In this document: in pieces, positions 49,001 through 60,250 of the stretch
How the letters are laid out: each line of letters begins with the position of its first letter
Position numbering within the stretch: the stretch's first letter is position 1
Source: Odontesthes bonariensis
Taxonomy: Eukaryota; Chordata; Actinopteri; Atheriniformes; Atherinopsidae
Length of the DNA stretch: 64,000 bases
Direction: 5' to 3'
Assembly (NCBI RefSeq): GCF_027942865.1
Contig: NC_134506.1
Span: 15,646,436 to 15,710,435 of the forward strand
Translations under genes and position numbers: made by a program
The notes under the pieces: generated by a model
The model's database searches: none
What the model was told of the DNA's origin: nothing
Seen by the model: the letters and a program-made list of their open reading frames with translations, nothing else

Positions 49001-52000
49001 GTGCATAATTCTGCATTTTTTAGGTCCTCAGTTTTATTCCATTCAAGTTTGTACCAGAACCTGTGCTGATAAAAGTGGCAAACCATACTGAGTGCAGGTG
49101 CATGGAGCCTGCAATAATTCGCCGTAATGCTCGACCTCATCGGAGCAATGGGTGAGTCCGACAACTCAACTGATTTTATTTCTCTGACCCCTTTTTTAAA
49201 GATACATTTCCAATCCATTTTTTTTTTTTTTTTTTGCAGTTGTCCTCTGACGAGCCAGCTGTCGGAAGCAGAGGACTCCAGGAGACTATGTGCCAGGGGA
49301 TTCATCTGGGATTGTTCAACTGAAAAATGCATACCTTACCCTTCTAGTACACCAGGTGTGCCTATAGCTTTATATCAGAAATAAACTCTTTTGACTGGGA
49401 TCTGCAGGAAATATAACGAAAACAGAAAAAGTGTCGTTTTCCCGACTTTGTAGATAAGATTCTGTTCATTTAGCTTAAGCAGAACACAAGCACACTGTTG
49501 ACATATTATAACCTCCAAACGATTTTTGCATTTTTGCTGCTCTTTCTGATGAAGCTGCAACCTCAGAGGTACCAAGGCCAGTGTCCCCTATTTTTTTATA
49601 AACAGGGGGAGTGTGAAAGTGGGCCATATAAAGATTAGTTGTTTCTGGCTCTTTCCAGTTGTAGATCAGGATTAAAGTAAAGGCAAAGACTGATAGGAGA
49701 CGGTTGTCCTCACTGACTTTACCCAAGAGGCACAGAGCACTGTCCAAATGTTTTCTCAAGATGTTCACCAGTTCTTGACTCATCTAAGGTGTCCTACAGA
49801 AAAGGGTTGGCCACAGGCCTGTTTTGTTTTGGTGCTGCCATGTTTCTACCCCTGAGAAGCTATTCTTATCACCTTAACCCCACATGATTTGAGCATTTAA
49901 AAAAAAGAAAAAAAGAATCTATTTATTCTGACCAAAGACGAACAATCAAATAAAGCATATTCATAGTTATACGGAAGCCAAGAGTGGCCATGCCTAATGA
50001 AACATTTTTAAACTGGCTATCTCCATTTCATGAATTAATTCTCGTTATCTCTTGATAATATAGCTAATTTTGTCATCATTATGGTTAATTATAACATTAT
50101 CTCAAAATAACAAGGACTGTCTTCTTGTGATAATGAAATAATAACATAAGATAAGACAATAAGATAACAATTTTGTTTTCCTCAAGATAACGTGTCAATA
50201 TATTAAGTTAGTTCAGTCTTGTAAAGTTAATTTTCCAGTCGCAGCAGACAGTGGAATGCATGAAGGGTAAAACAGAGTTTGTTAAACTCTTATCTATGTT
50301 CAGAAATGCTACTACCTGTGTTCAACAACAACAGACATTTACCAAACTAATAGGAGCACACAGAATTACACGCGCATGCCTCCACCAGAGGTCATTGCTG
50401 GGATGATGAACGATGAAATTGGGTATCAGCACAAGTACCAGTTATTTTCAAGCACATCATAATTGCCTTGTGATCTCAAGAATCAAACCGCATCTTCTCA
50501 TAATAATATGTCATGATCTTGAGAGAACAACAGGTTCCAGTTCTTTTAAAAGGAACAAAACAGTCCTTTTCCTGTCCTCACTTTGAGCAGTTGTAAGCTT
50601 GGCTCTTCCATCAGCTCCCCTGCCTAACCGCTGTCTGCCAAAGTTAAGACACTGACTACCCCTATGTACTCCACACAACCTCACTTCCAAACAAACTGCA
50701 ATATCCCTTTTTAAAAATACTTAATCATCATCTCTTGCTTAGAGTTTCCACTCAGTTCATGGATGCCAGATTGTGAGATAGATGTGGACCGCTGTGACTG
50801 TCTTCCTCGGCCTAAGCCCATTCTCCAACCAAGACCAATCCATCGCTGTCAACTCAACTCCTCCATCTGTGCCTCCAGGCGACAACGTTTTGATAAAGAA
50901 TCATGCAGGTGAGTCAGACTGAGTTCTTTCTAATACCGTGTTGTTTGATAAATGATTCATTCTTCAAACACTTCAGTCTCCACTCAAAGGTCACATTACG
51001 CACATAGCACATTTATCTTTGTCAACGCATCCTTGTTATTTTCATCAACATCCCTGATTCCCAAAAAGTTGGGATGCTGTGTAAAAAATAAATGAAAACA
51101 GAATGTGCTGATCTGCAAGTCTCATCAACGAATATTTTATTTACAGCTTAATTTAGAAAACATATGAGCTCATCTTTTGATGGCGGCAACACATGTCAAT
51201 AAAGTTGGGACAGGGCCATGTTCACCACTGTTTATCATCCTATCTTCTTTTAACAAGTCTGTGAATGTCTGGGAACTGAAAAGACCAGTTGCTGGACCTT
51301 TGGGAGAGGAATGTTGTCCCATCCTTGTCTTATATAGGATTCTAACTGCTCAACGGTACAGAGTCCTTTTTGACGTATTTGCGTTTTTGCATGTGTCAAA
51401 CACTCTCAGTTGGTGAAAGGTCTGGACCATCGTCAGGTCAGTCTAGTACTTGGACTCTTCTACTTCAAAGCCATGCTGTTGCAATAGATGCAGCATACGG
51501 TTTAGCATTATCTTGTTGAAATATGTAACTCCCTCTCTAATAAAAACTTCCATATGGGTGCTTATGTTGCTGCAAAACTTATATCTTCCCTTCAGCATTG
51601 ATGGTGCCGTTCCAGATGTCGAAGTGGCCACTTCCATAGGCACTAATGCATCCCGATACCATCACAGATGCAGGCTTTTAATCTGAGCGCCTATAACAAG
51701 CCATGTTTCCTGTAATTCCAGGAATAGTACATTGAGAAAAATCACTCTGAAATTTCCCCCTAACTTGCAGATGCAGTGTTTCACTGACAGCTTAACCTCT
51801 GCCCATCTTCGCTTTTTGAAAAGGATGTTCTTTTTTTATTTTCTGAATTTAGGCAGAAGGTTGAATGCTCTACTTTGAGTCATGTAATGTAAGCAAAACT
51901 TGGAGCTGGTGTTGTGGTAAAGAAGTATCTGTTGAGTACAGAAGGAACCAGAACCAAACGTTGTTGTCTGTAGGTCAGAAACGTCCAAAAGGCATGTTTC

Positions 52001-52122
52001 TCAGGCCCCTGCCAAGTTCATGTTATTCCAATATGGAATGACTCTGTAGACTCTTTTGTGTATAAATGCATGCATATTGCATGCTTCTAAATGATCGCTC
52101 CTTTCTTCACAGATGCAGATAG
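43043..52122 (+). CDS. vegfd: Vascular endothelial growth factor D
   Basis: Eight coding exons: 43043-43153, 46939-47152, 48531-48651, 48824-48893, 49024-49151, 49240-49355, 50743-50908, 52113-52122. Phases agree and give 311 residues (human about 354). A hydrophobic signal peptide lies near the N-terminus (ISFTVTLVVELGW). The propeptide has SSLDELLRLTDSPDWKLWKC, a VEGFC/D hallmark. The cystine-knot growth factor core follows: EEWQRTQCMPRETCVDV, PPCVSVHRCSGCCNQEG and ANHTECRCM. N-glycosylation sites include NTT, NKT and NHT. The C-terminal silk-like cysteine part is short (CEIDVDRCDCLP, then CQLNSSICASRR) and ends CRCR. The last exon carries only 10 coding nt. VEGFD signals to VEGFR2/3 in vessel and lymphatic growth. 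Vegfc is excluded mainly by length and by pir next door. Two ATGs are adjacent (43043 and 43046); either gives the same protein within one residue. Confidence 0.93.
43154..46938. other. vegfd: vegfd intron 1, no gene seen
   Basis: 3.8 kb, AT-rich, with a TA microsatellite near 46410-46465 and poly-A/T runs. Short frames have no protein character. Confidence 0.4.
47570..48267. mobile_element. TTAA-flanked foldback element, 698 bp
   Basis: TTAA at 47566-47569 and 48268-48271. Ends AGGGGAACTGCGGTATTTTC and, inverted, AGGGGAAATGCGGTATTTTC. The arms pair for over 200 bp; the right arm has an extra segment of about 50 bp near 48180-48225 that the left lacks. It lies in vegfd intron 2. Confidence 0.85.
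51055..51720 (+). repeat. Interspersed repeat in the last vegfd intron
   Basis: 'aaagttgggacagggccatg' and 'tctgggaactgaaaagacca' pair this copy with 32030-32480 (inverted). Frames are broken by stops. It lies between vegfd exons 50743-50908 and 52113. Confidence 0.6.
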
Positions 52123-52451
52123 CCCAAGTAGCGGTCCGCTGGGGGAATGAATTACGACAAGCTACTCACCAAAGAGCAGTGAAAAAAAATGCCTATAATT
52201 TATTTACAGAAATATTTATATGGATCACTTAAACTAATCATATTAACTAACATGACCATGTTAACTGATTTTTTTTTAACATGCATACATTAAGTTTTAA
52301 TCATTGTGTTAAGTTTTGTACATTTGCTCTATGTGCACTGAATATGTAGTTTATATTTAAAGATTATTTTTATAATTTGACTTTGTTGTGAATATGTTGA
52401 TTACTTCTTCAATTTCTCTGCTGTTTATACATGTGACTATAATTTTATCTG

Positions 52452-52457
52452 AATAAA
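52452..52457 (+). other. vegfd: vegfd polyadenylation signal
   Basis: AATAAA 330 nt after the stop codon, in an AT-rich 3' UTR. Confidence 0.65.
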
Positions 52458-52849
52458 TGTATTTTAGCAGAGCAATCACCCCAACACAGAACTACTGAAG
52501 CAAAAAGCTGTAACCCTTTATCAACAGGGGCCAATCAGTCATGAACAATTAAATGACAAATTAGGTTGGGTTTTAAAAACATCTTGATGAAGTCTTGCTA
52601 CTTTAGAAAGCCGTGGATGTCATCTTCAAACAGCATCTCTAGAAAATATTCAACGTCTGGTATCTAATGCCAACAACAGCAACAACATGTATGCACAGTA
52701 AAGAGACAGTAAAGAAAAGTGCTTGTTGCATTATGGGAAGTCACCCAGCAGCGAAAGCTGAAGAAGGAAGGTTTGAAGCCTCATCTTGAAGGTACGGAGT
52801 GTGACAATTCAATTGCAGAACACAGAAGGCAGGTGAAGTGAACAAAACC

Positions 52850-53270
52850 TAGCTCAAGTTGAAGCAAGTGAGAAAAAAAAAGGAAAAGCACACAAATGTA
52901 CAAAAAGGGGAGGTGGCAATAAAGGCTTGACAAAAGTGACAATCCATTTAAAAAAATGAAACAATAAAATCAAAGAACCAATGTGAAGCTCAACTGCTGG
53001 CATGGCAACAGGACACCGGGGGGGCAGACAAAGCACAGACCAAAACAGAAGACTATTTATACACTGAAAACTAAGGGGATAACGAGGCTGTGGAACACAG
53101 GTGGAACAAGGAGGGCAGGAAGACAAAAGAGAGACGTATAAGTGACACACAGGGAGAGTGATTACAAACTAGAAACCTAACAAGAAGAGAACTAACAAAA
53201 CCTGGACAAAAAGTAAAAAATTGCACAAAGAAAATAACCAAAGCCACAGACCACGACACTGGAAGAACTC
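52850..53270 (-). repeat. Probable interspersed repeat
   Basis: On the minus strand, a T/C-rich stretch with 'ttccacctgtgttccaca' and 'agtgtataaatagtcttctg' resembles a repeat type I associate with fish genomes; a similar stretch occurs at 31740-32030. The TATAAATA could be a promoter of the element. Weak call. Confidence 0.3.
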
Positions 53271-54500
53271 TCCCTGCAGTATTTTGGGTCAATCAGAGGC
53301 ATTGCAGTGAGCCATTTGGACAAACTGATGATAAGGAATTATAACAGTCCAGCATAAAAGTAATAAATGGATGGACTCATTTTTCCACATCATTCTGAAA
53401 CAAGATGTTCCTGATTTTGATCATACTGCACATACATACCACACAAAAAGGCGGAGACCTGTTTTATGTATGTTTTATGACCTGAGTTATGAATGAGTTC
53501 CCAAAAGAGCTTGATCAAGTGTATTAAATGTTATAAGAGCCTAAAACCCTATTTTTTGTCAGCAACAACCCTTTTTTTGCGTGTTCGAAAATTCAAATTG
53601 TGGCAGAGAAATTATATAATTTATTTCACATTACATTTTGTTTAATTTGTGTTTGCTCTGTGATAATGTTTAAAATGATCCAGTGGAAACAACACGTTCT
53701 TTGCTAAGACAGCGTTGACTGTAAATGGAGCTTCTCTGACTGCCGTTTCTAAATGTGCATATTTTACTTCTGCTGTTGGATGAATGCATTGATTTCCAGG
53801 CTAGTATATCTATTTTCTCACCACAGGTCTGCTGCTGATCAATAAAATTGCAAACAGGAAAGTGTGTTGTCTTTATTTCCTTATCACTTGAGTCTCAGAA
53901 TTGATTTTGCAACCATCATAAAAAGGTCAGACATCACAGTGTCTGAATGCCATCATGTCGTCAAGGTACATGTTATTGTGATAAGCTCCCCTGTAGCTGC
54001 TTGCTCTAATAGCAACATTAAACGTCTGTCTATGTTCTAGCTTATGTTGAATGATGGCATCACTCTGCATCTTGGTGCCATAAAGGCAGAATTGCAATTG
54101 TCAGCTCTAGACAGTTTCTGAGTTAAAGAGTTTTGTCTCCCTCTCCCTGCAGTGTTTGTGTACTCCTGTTTCCTCACAGTTACACACTTAAATAAAGTAG
54201 TAACGTCGTTAGAAAGGACCTGTTTCTTGCGCTGTGCTTTGCTCAGAAAAAAATTCCCAATAGTTCCCTAATAATGCAGATTTAACTCCCTTTAATACCA
54301 GTGAAACTCATGCTTGTTTGATATACATTTCCATTTAGTTTCAGGTAAAGAAAAGTAAGCAAGAACATATAATGAATGTTTGTATTGGAAGTAAATATAA
54401 GGCTCATGAGATTACTATAAAAGCATGACCTACATGATCTCTACAAAGATGGGAGCTCATTTCAAGCTTCAATTTCTTAAATTAACCAACATGTTAACCA
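53271..54500. other. Intergenic DNA, nothing recognised
   Basis: AT-rich sequence downstream of vegfd with AATAAA-like strings (for example near 53845 and 54190) but no coding exon I can support. Confidence 0.4.
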
Positions 54501-54501
54501 G

Positions 54502-55330
54502 CAGCGGCTGGCCAATAGAGGGCGCTAGGGCCCCGCCCTCCCAACAGAAAGCATCATTCAAAAGAATTTTACAAAAATGTCTAAATTTCACATTTTTGTG
54601 TTTAAAATATTGATATACCCACTAGCATGTGTAAAATATAATTTGAAAAAAAATACAAACTACTGTGTAAAATCTGTTTTACACACTAGTAAAAAAAAAA
54701 ATTGCCCAGAGGAGGCGGGGTTTTGTGGCAGATTAGCCAATAGGATAATCATATTGTCAAACGTATGATACAAATTTATCCAATCATCGCTGTGAAAATA
54801 ATTCCATGAAGGGCAACAATTTTATCACCCCAAGCCTAAACGACGGCAGTTAGACTCTCAACAGGCGCCATTTTTCTACATTACAGCAAGCAAAATGACA
54901 ACCACGATAAGACCAAGTCCTAATTCTGTAAAATCTCTCCTTCAAGACCCATTTGAGAGGAGAACTTTAATAGAGAAACTTCTGGTAAGAGTTGGGCCCG
55001 GATCAACCTGATCTCGCTATCAAACAGCGGGCAAGCCAGAAGGGAAAGCGGTACGTGAGAGGCTTCTCTCCTAACTGGCACACCATAAGGTTCGGCTAGC
55101 TGGATGCAGCCATGCTAACGCTTTATTTTGTTTTCCGTTTATGCTTTTTTAAACGACTAGGACAGATCGCACCTGGACAGTTACAGGAGTAAGGAATGTG
55201 AATATTATGAAACATCTTTCTGAGAAAATAAAGACACACGAGAACACCAGGCAGAACATCGCTATGCAGCTGGATGACGGTCACAGGCTGGCGGTGAGGA
55301 AGCACAACAAGGAGGTGGTTAAAAAAACGA
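54502..55330 (+). pseudogene. hAT transposase remnant (ZMYM/DUF4371-like)
   Basis: A hAT-style end (CAGCGGCTGGCC) at 54502. An ATG at 54895 begins TTIRPSPNSVKSLLQ, typical of the N-terminus of fish ZMYM-like hAT transposases. The frame hits TGA, then similarity resumes in another frame (KQRASQKGKRYVRGFSPNW) and, after a gap, as HLSEKIKTHENTRQNIA. At least one frameshift and an in-frame TAG make it non-functional. The right end was not found. Confidence 0.6.
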
Positions 55331-55985
55331 CATACAAGTTTCTAAATGCACCTTAGATTGAGATTATTTTGCTGTTTCTCAAATATTTATAGTGCATAAA
55401 CATCAATCGTGTAAAGTTAACTTGTGAAACTTTTTACTGGACCAGGATGTCCATCCCCTCTCTCTGTGAGGACAGGACAGCTGGACAACCACAGGAGACA
55501 GAGGATGCTGGGACCAGGAGAACAACAGAGGCTGGCTACAGAAGTAAGTTATATTTTCTTTTTGTATAGAAAAATTAAAAAAATTTTTTTTAAAAGCTGG
55601 ACTTGGTGCTGAAGATCTTATTTACCACAGCTAATTTTAGATGAATGATGCGACTGACCATCTGTAATTGATATTTCCATTCATTTAGTTTGTATTCTTA
55701 TTTTGGTCACATGATGCTGTTTTTGACAGATCAATATTGAATATCTGGTTGGGGAATGACCTGCACCTAAGAAAATAGAAATGTTACAGTTATGTATTTT
55801 TTTATTAAAAATAAAATCTTTAAATGTTTGTTTCAGGCATGTGATAACATCCTGGTGCATGCTGAGGAGCGCTTTGCCCTCACTCAGCATCTCTTGAGAG
55901 CAACACTGCTGCATGGAGAACTGTTTCCTCAACACATCGCAATGTGGACAAGGCCAAGCTCAACCCTCACTGCCAACGGTTTTAT

Positions 55986-56383
55986 TCAATGATGACGATT
56001 CACTCTAACCCACACACTTATCGCAGCACTTAGTGTGTCAACGGCGCAATGATGACGGATAGAAATAAAGCCTTCATAAGTTCTGCCACCTTCTTTTCCC
56101 TTTGTCGCCGCCTCCTGTGCTGTTAGTTTGGAGCACAGATCAATAATGTTGGCAGGCTTTTCTTTAAGTTGTTCTTTAAAGCTCTCTACCTCTTTCAGAA
56201 CTGACTGATCATCAGTTTCTGCTACTGGTGGTTTCAATGTTTCACACAATTCTGCAATGACTCGGTTGCACTGCTTGAGCGCCTGCTCACACTTTTGACG
56301 GAGATGACACTCACATGTCAAACAGCTTTCCACGTTCTTTAGTTTTTCCTCAGTCATGGAGCTGCCACTCTCTGCTGCGACTC
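55986..56383 (-). CDS. Unrecognised helical, cysteine-containing open frame, possible exon
   Basis: The minus-strand frame has protein-like character: an acidic, helical pattern with regularly spaced Cys and Leu (CEQALKQCNRVIAELCETL, then VLKEVESFKEQLKEK), suggesting a short coiled coil. Boundaries are uncertain; an acceptor may precede 56383 and a donor (AAG|GTGGCA) may end the exon near 56090. The family is not recognised. It could belong with 56453-56767 to one minus-strand gene or be a pseudogene, since a retroelement-like tail separates the two. Confidence 0.3.
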
Positions 56384-56452
56384 TTCTGTCTTGTTCACGT
56401 GTGAGAAAGAATCAATCTTTATTTACATTGCGCATTTCATACCACAGGCAAC
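56384..56452. repeat. Short retroelement tail
   Basis: On the minus strand, 'tgtggtatgaaatgcgcaat' followed by 'gtaaataaagattgattctt' is the common fish retroelement 3' terminus. It separates two coding-like stretches. Confidence 0.45.
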
Positions 56453-56767
56453 TCAATGTGCGAAGAAGTTCTTTTTCAGCAGCTTTGCCCTGAGAATATC
56501 CACCCGTTGGTATAAATAGTTGATCTGGTCATTCTTATGTTGTAGCCGATGACTTGGCTGAGTTCTAGAGTCTTGGTAAGAGTCCTGTAATTTCTCTGAT
56601 CCATAATCTTCGTCGGCAGCAGAGGCGTTAAGAGGGAATCCCCTCGGTTTCTGAAATTGGAAACTTCCACTTAATGCGGAGGCCCGGGGATGATCCACCA
56701 CAAGCTGGACATCCTCGACATGAGGAGTCACAGCCACAGCAGAGACCTGGGATGGTTCTTTTTCCAC
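56453..56767 (-). CDS. Unrecognised open frame, possible exon of a minus-strand gene
   Basis: 104 codons on the minus strand; the first half is Ser/Pro-rich (VAVTPHVEDVQLVVDHPRAS), the second polar and helical (RLQHKNDQINYLYQRVDILR), ending at TGA. An acceptor-like 'cctctaacag' lies just upstream (about 56778-56787). The phrase GAGACCTGGGATGGTTCTTT is duplicated at 56741 and 56801, so a small tandem duplication spans the 5' edge. No family recognised. Confidence 0.25.
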   Translation of the reverse strand: MEKEPSQVSAVAVTPHVEDVQLVVDHPRASALSGSFQFQKPRGFPLNASAADEDYGSEKLQDSYQDSRTQPSHRLQHKNDQINYLYQRVDILRAKLLKKNFFAH

Positions 56768-56919
56768 TTCGTCCTTTACTGTTAGAGGAGACGGGAATCC
56801 TCAGAGACCTGGGATGGTTCTTTTTTCAACAGGTCAGGTCAGGTTTTCTGAGCTTGATGTTAAATATTCTGGCCTGTTGGTGGGTTCCTCATGACTGTCG
56901 TTACAGCCAAAAGTAATGG

Positions 56920-57780
56920 TATACGTGTAGAAACCCTCAGGCAAATTGTTGTCTACCGTGAAGTAGATGATATTTTGGTTTGACTCATTTTGCTTGTTGT
57001 TTTTAAGTGCTTGTCAAAATGACTATTTAAGATGGTAATTAAGTGTTGTTCTGTGAAAAAGGAGTAAACACTGGAAAATAGGACCTTATTCTGTGATGAT
57101 CTGCAGGCTTAAGGCTTCTGTTCCGTCCCTCTGGTCGTGGTTCCGACCACAGATTCTGGATGGAATTGAAATCCGGATTCCCGAATGTTGATTTGTGTTT
57201 TCTGTTCATCTCTTGACAACTTCAACTTAATACTTCATGTCAATGGCAAAGCTCCACTTCTGCCAGTTTTTCAGCAACCTGAATGTTTTCCACCAGCTGT
57301 GTTTTTCAAGTCAGTTTTTACAAATATTGCCAAAATAAACTTTTATATTTCCAAATTTTATATGTTTTACTTTCAATTCAATTAAATTCAGTTTTATTTA
57401 TGTAACCAACCTGCTCATCAGCATTGTATGGCGTTAAGCTATTTACGGTCTAGAGATGATTACTCACTTTACCAGAGGCCTGGGGTAAACAGTAGAAATG
57501 TTTACTGATGACTGCTGTGCTTTCTAAGGTTGCGCTCTCGAGCCCCCACTCTGAATTACACCTCAGAGATTCATTTAACACACACTGCTCATATTTTAGT
57601 TGATAAATCACACATAAATAAAACAGAGTAAAACATTACGTAAGTTATATTAAACTAATAACCATTTATTTGAGCCCACAGTTGAAAATGATAAGCCCAA
57701 ACACAATGGCAAGAAATGCAGGACACTGACAAAACCATACACAAACAAGAAAAAGAAAAATACCCGGCCGGGGTTAAGCA
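56920..57780. other. Gene-free stretch
   Basis: AT-rich with a repeat-like block at 57365-57400 ('caattaaattcagttttatt'). No exon recognised. Confidence 0.35.
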
Positions 57781-57789
57781 AAGTTATTG

Positions 57790-58290
57790 TGGAGCTCATA
57801 CCGTCTATTGACCTGAAGCGCTTACTCACAGACAGCCGACAATGTAATCCACCTCGTCTCCACAAACGCAACATCCACCGATGTCACCCGAGTACCGACT
57901 CCATGACCATCCAAGGTAACGGTTTTCTGACACGAAGTAGCCTCCTCTGTTCGTCTTAACACCGCGACCCGGTCTTAACAGGCTAGCGGAGACTCCGTAG
58001 TTGGCCGTTCGTTAGATAGCATTATCCAACTGTCAGTGTCAAACGGTAGAAAGTGAACTAAACTTCTCAAACGAAACATAACTCATGAACTGAAACCAAA
58101 CGGACACAGAAAGACAGTGTGTCGAACTGCTCTTTCTCCTAAACGTCTGTAGTTGACATGTTGACTTAAAAATAACTAATTAAACTCTTTTCCAACTCGG
58201 TATCGAAAGATGTCTCTCCCGTTCACAATCCCCTCCTACGCTCCTCTTTCCGTTCCCATGACAACCTGGTAACCCTGTCAACCGAACAGC
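57790..58290 (-). promoter_or_regulatory. CpG-richer promoter-like segment with an X-box candidate
   Basis: CpG density is clearly above the flanks. GTTCCCATGACAAC at 58252-58265 matches 12 of 14 positions of the palindromic RFX X-box (GTTGCCATGGCAAC), a motif of ciliary gene promoters. On the minus strand a strong donor (CTGTCT|GTGAGTAAG) follows at about 57830, consistent with a first exon at about 57835-58000. A minus-strand gene running toward 56 kb is therefore plausible, but its start codon is not settled. Confidence 0.35.
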
Positions 58291-58454
58291 AGGCCGTATA
58301 GGAAGCTATAATACTCCGTCAACAAAATAAAAGTTCATTTAACAAGTTGTCTACAATGTTATAAATACAATATATTACATTAGATGCTTATTAAAACTCT
58401 TATTTAAAACATATATTAGTGCACCAAAACATATCAACACATACTTGGCTTTAG

Positions 58455-58640
58455 CCAATATTTCAGGTGTGTTACATTTATATAACGCCAAATTACAACA
58501 AATGTCACCTCAGGGCACTTCAATAATACAGTCCAATTCAGGCTAAATGGAGTTCAATTCATTTTAATCAAAATTCATTTCTAAATGAATCCAATTCATT
58601 CATACAGAGCCAATTCAAAAACAATTTCCAACCAACAGAT
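58455..58640. repeat. Interspersed repeat fragment
   Basis: 'acatttatataacgccaaat' and 'acaacaaatgtcacctcagg' match 40424-40490; a run of 'caattcat'-type short repeats follows. Confidence 0.45.
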
Positions 58641-59063
58641 TGCACCAAAACTTCTTTCGGTCCAGTCTCCCAAACTTGCACTATTTCTAACTAGATATAA
58701 CATTTTAATAGTTCTAAGATCCTAACTTTCTGGTTTTATTTGAATTTTAGTCCCATTTTGAAAGTGGGGTTTTACTTTTAAGAAAAAGCCTCCAAATAAA
58801 AGTGATTTTTAGGAGTGTGCAGGGATTTCATTTACATTAATGGACAGGTCAGTTATATTTAACATTAGGGCCGTGTAAGCAGCAGTCAGGTGAGTAAAGA
58901 GTTCACAGATCAACTGCCCTACTATTCAAAGCTTTTAAAATGAGTAATAAAATCTGACAGGTAACAAGAGAAGGAAGGACAAGAGGCAGGGAGGTGGTCG
59001 ACCACTGTGGCATGGTGTGGGAATAATCACCTCACCTATTGATTTTAGGAGGACCACGAGTAA

Positions 59064-59776
59064 AGCCTGATTCTGCCTGATTCTTACTCGGCGCAACCTC
59101 GCTTTGACCCATTCTTACTAGCTGGTCGCAAATGGCGCAAACGGTCACGTGACCCAAAATTCCGCCACGCCCCCCGTCGCAAGCTAAAAAATCCTCGCGC
59201 GTCGCAAGGTCGCGCACACAACTTTTTTTCTGACTTCGCGCGAGCGCAACCGGAAACAGCTGACCAAGAGAAAGGAAACATGAACACTGCAGAGACCGCG
59301 GTGACCGAGAGGGTGCGCCTCTACAAACATCTGTACGACACGTCTATGAAGTTACACTGGGACAACGTTGTCCCAAAGGACAACGTTTGACAAAGTTCGT
59401 CTTGTTGCAAAGGACGAACACTCCACCTTCTCTTCTGTTTTTGCCGCAGCCGCTTAGCTCTGAGATACATATACAGTTCTACACCCAGAGTAAATTCATT
59501 CCGCATCCGCATCAGATGTGCCAGCCTCTGCTGACGTGACACCACAGGTGGCATTGTGTATGCTTTCTTCGTATGCTTTTCTTCGTCCGGTTCTTCAGCT
59601 TGTTTCCTCAACAGTGACGCCCGCTGGTCTGGAGAGAACTGCAAATGTGACGCATACTCGGCGCAAACTGCGCTTATGAGCTGAAGGAACTGTGAAGGGG
59701 CTGGCGCTTTCGATGACGTCATTAATGGTTCTCGAGCCAGAACAGTTGCGCGGTTGCGCCGAGTAAGAATCAGGCT
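59064..59776. mobile_element. PIF/Harbinger-type element, 713 bp
   Basis: TAA target duplication (59061-59063 and 59777-59779). Inverted ends AGCCTGATTCT with CTTACTCGGCGCAACC inside the left end and its complement at the right. On + from 59281 an ATG frame (RVRLYKHLYDTSMKLHWDNV) resembles the MADF/Myb-SANT-like N-terminus; on - a frame with KQKRRWSVRPLQQDE resembles the region before the Harbinger nuclease. Both are truncated, so it is non-autonomous. Confidence 0.7.
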
Positions 59777-60250
59777 TAAGTCTCCATCCTAGGAGAAGAG
59801 GTGGTTGAGGAAAACCTGGGCAGCAGACTGACTGGAAATGCAACACTGAAGCTGTCTTAGAAACAAACTGACCAGACTGTACTTGTGAAGGAAATTTAGA
59901 TATTTCAGTGCCTGCACCAAGATGCTGCACATCTTTTATAAGTCTGTGGTGGAGAGTGCCATCTTTCTTTATCACCATCTGTTGTGGCAGCAGCTGAGAG
60001 CCAGCGAATCAAAGAAACTGAGCAAACTGCTGAAGAAGGCTGGCTCTGACCTGGGGGTTGCTTTGGAGCTGTCCCCAGAGCAGTCTATTTCAAGGAAGAA
60101 TGTTTGATGAGCACTTACTTCACCGACTGCTCCATTCAACATCCACCTTGAAACGCTCGTTTGCCTTCCTGTACCTGCCTCTGTCTCCAGCTCCTGTCTC
60201 CGTCTGCTCCAAGAGGAATTAACTCTTAAATCCTGCGATCCTTGTTTACT
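59777..60250 (+). pseudogene. Non-LTR retrotransposon reverse transcriptase C-terminal remnant
   Basis: The + frame at 59922-60107 (MLHIFYKSVVESAIF, then SKKLSKLLKKAGSDLGVAL) matches the typical C-terminal region of fish LINE ORF2 proteins. Upstream and downstream similarity lies in other frames. 5'-truncated and dead. Confidence 0.5.
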
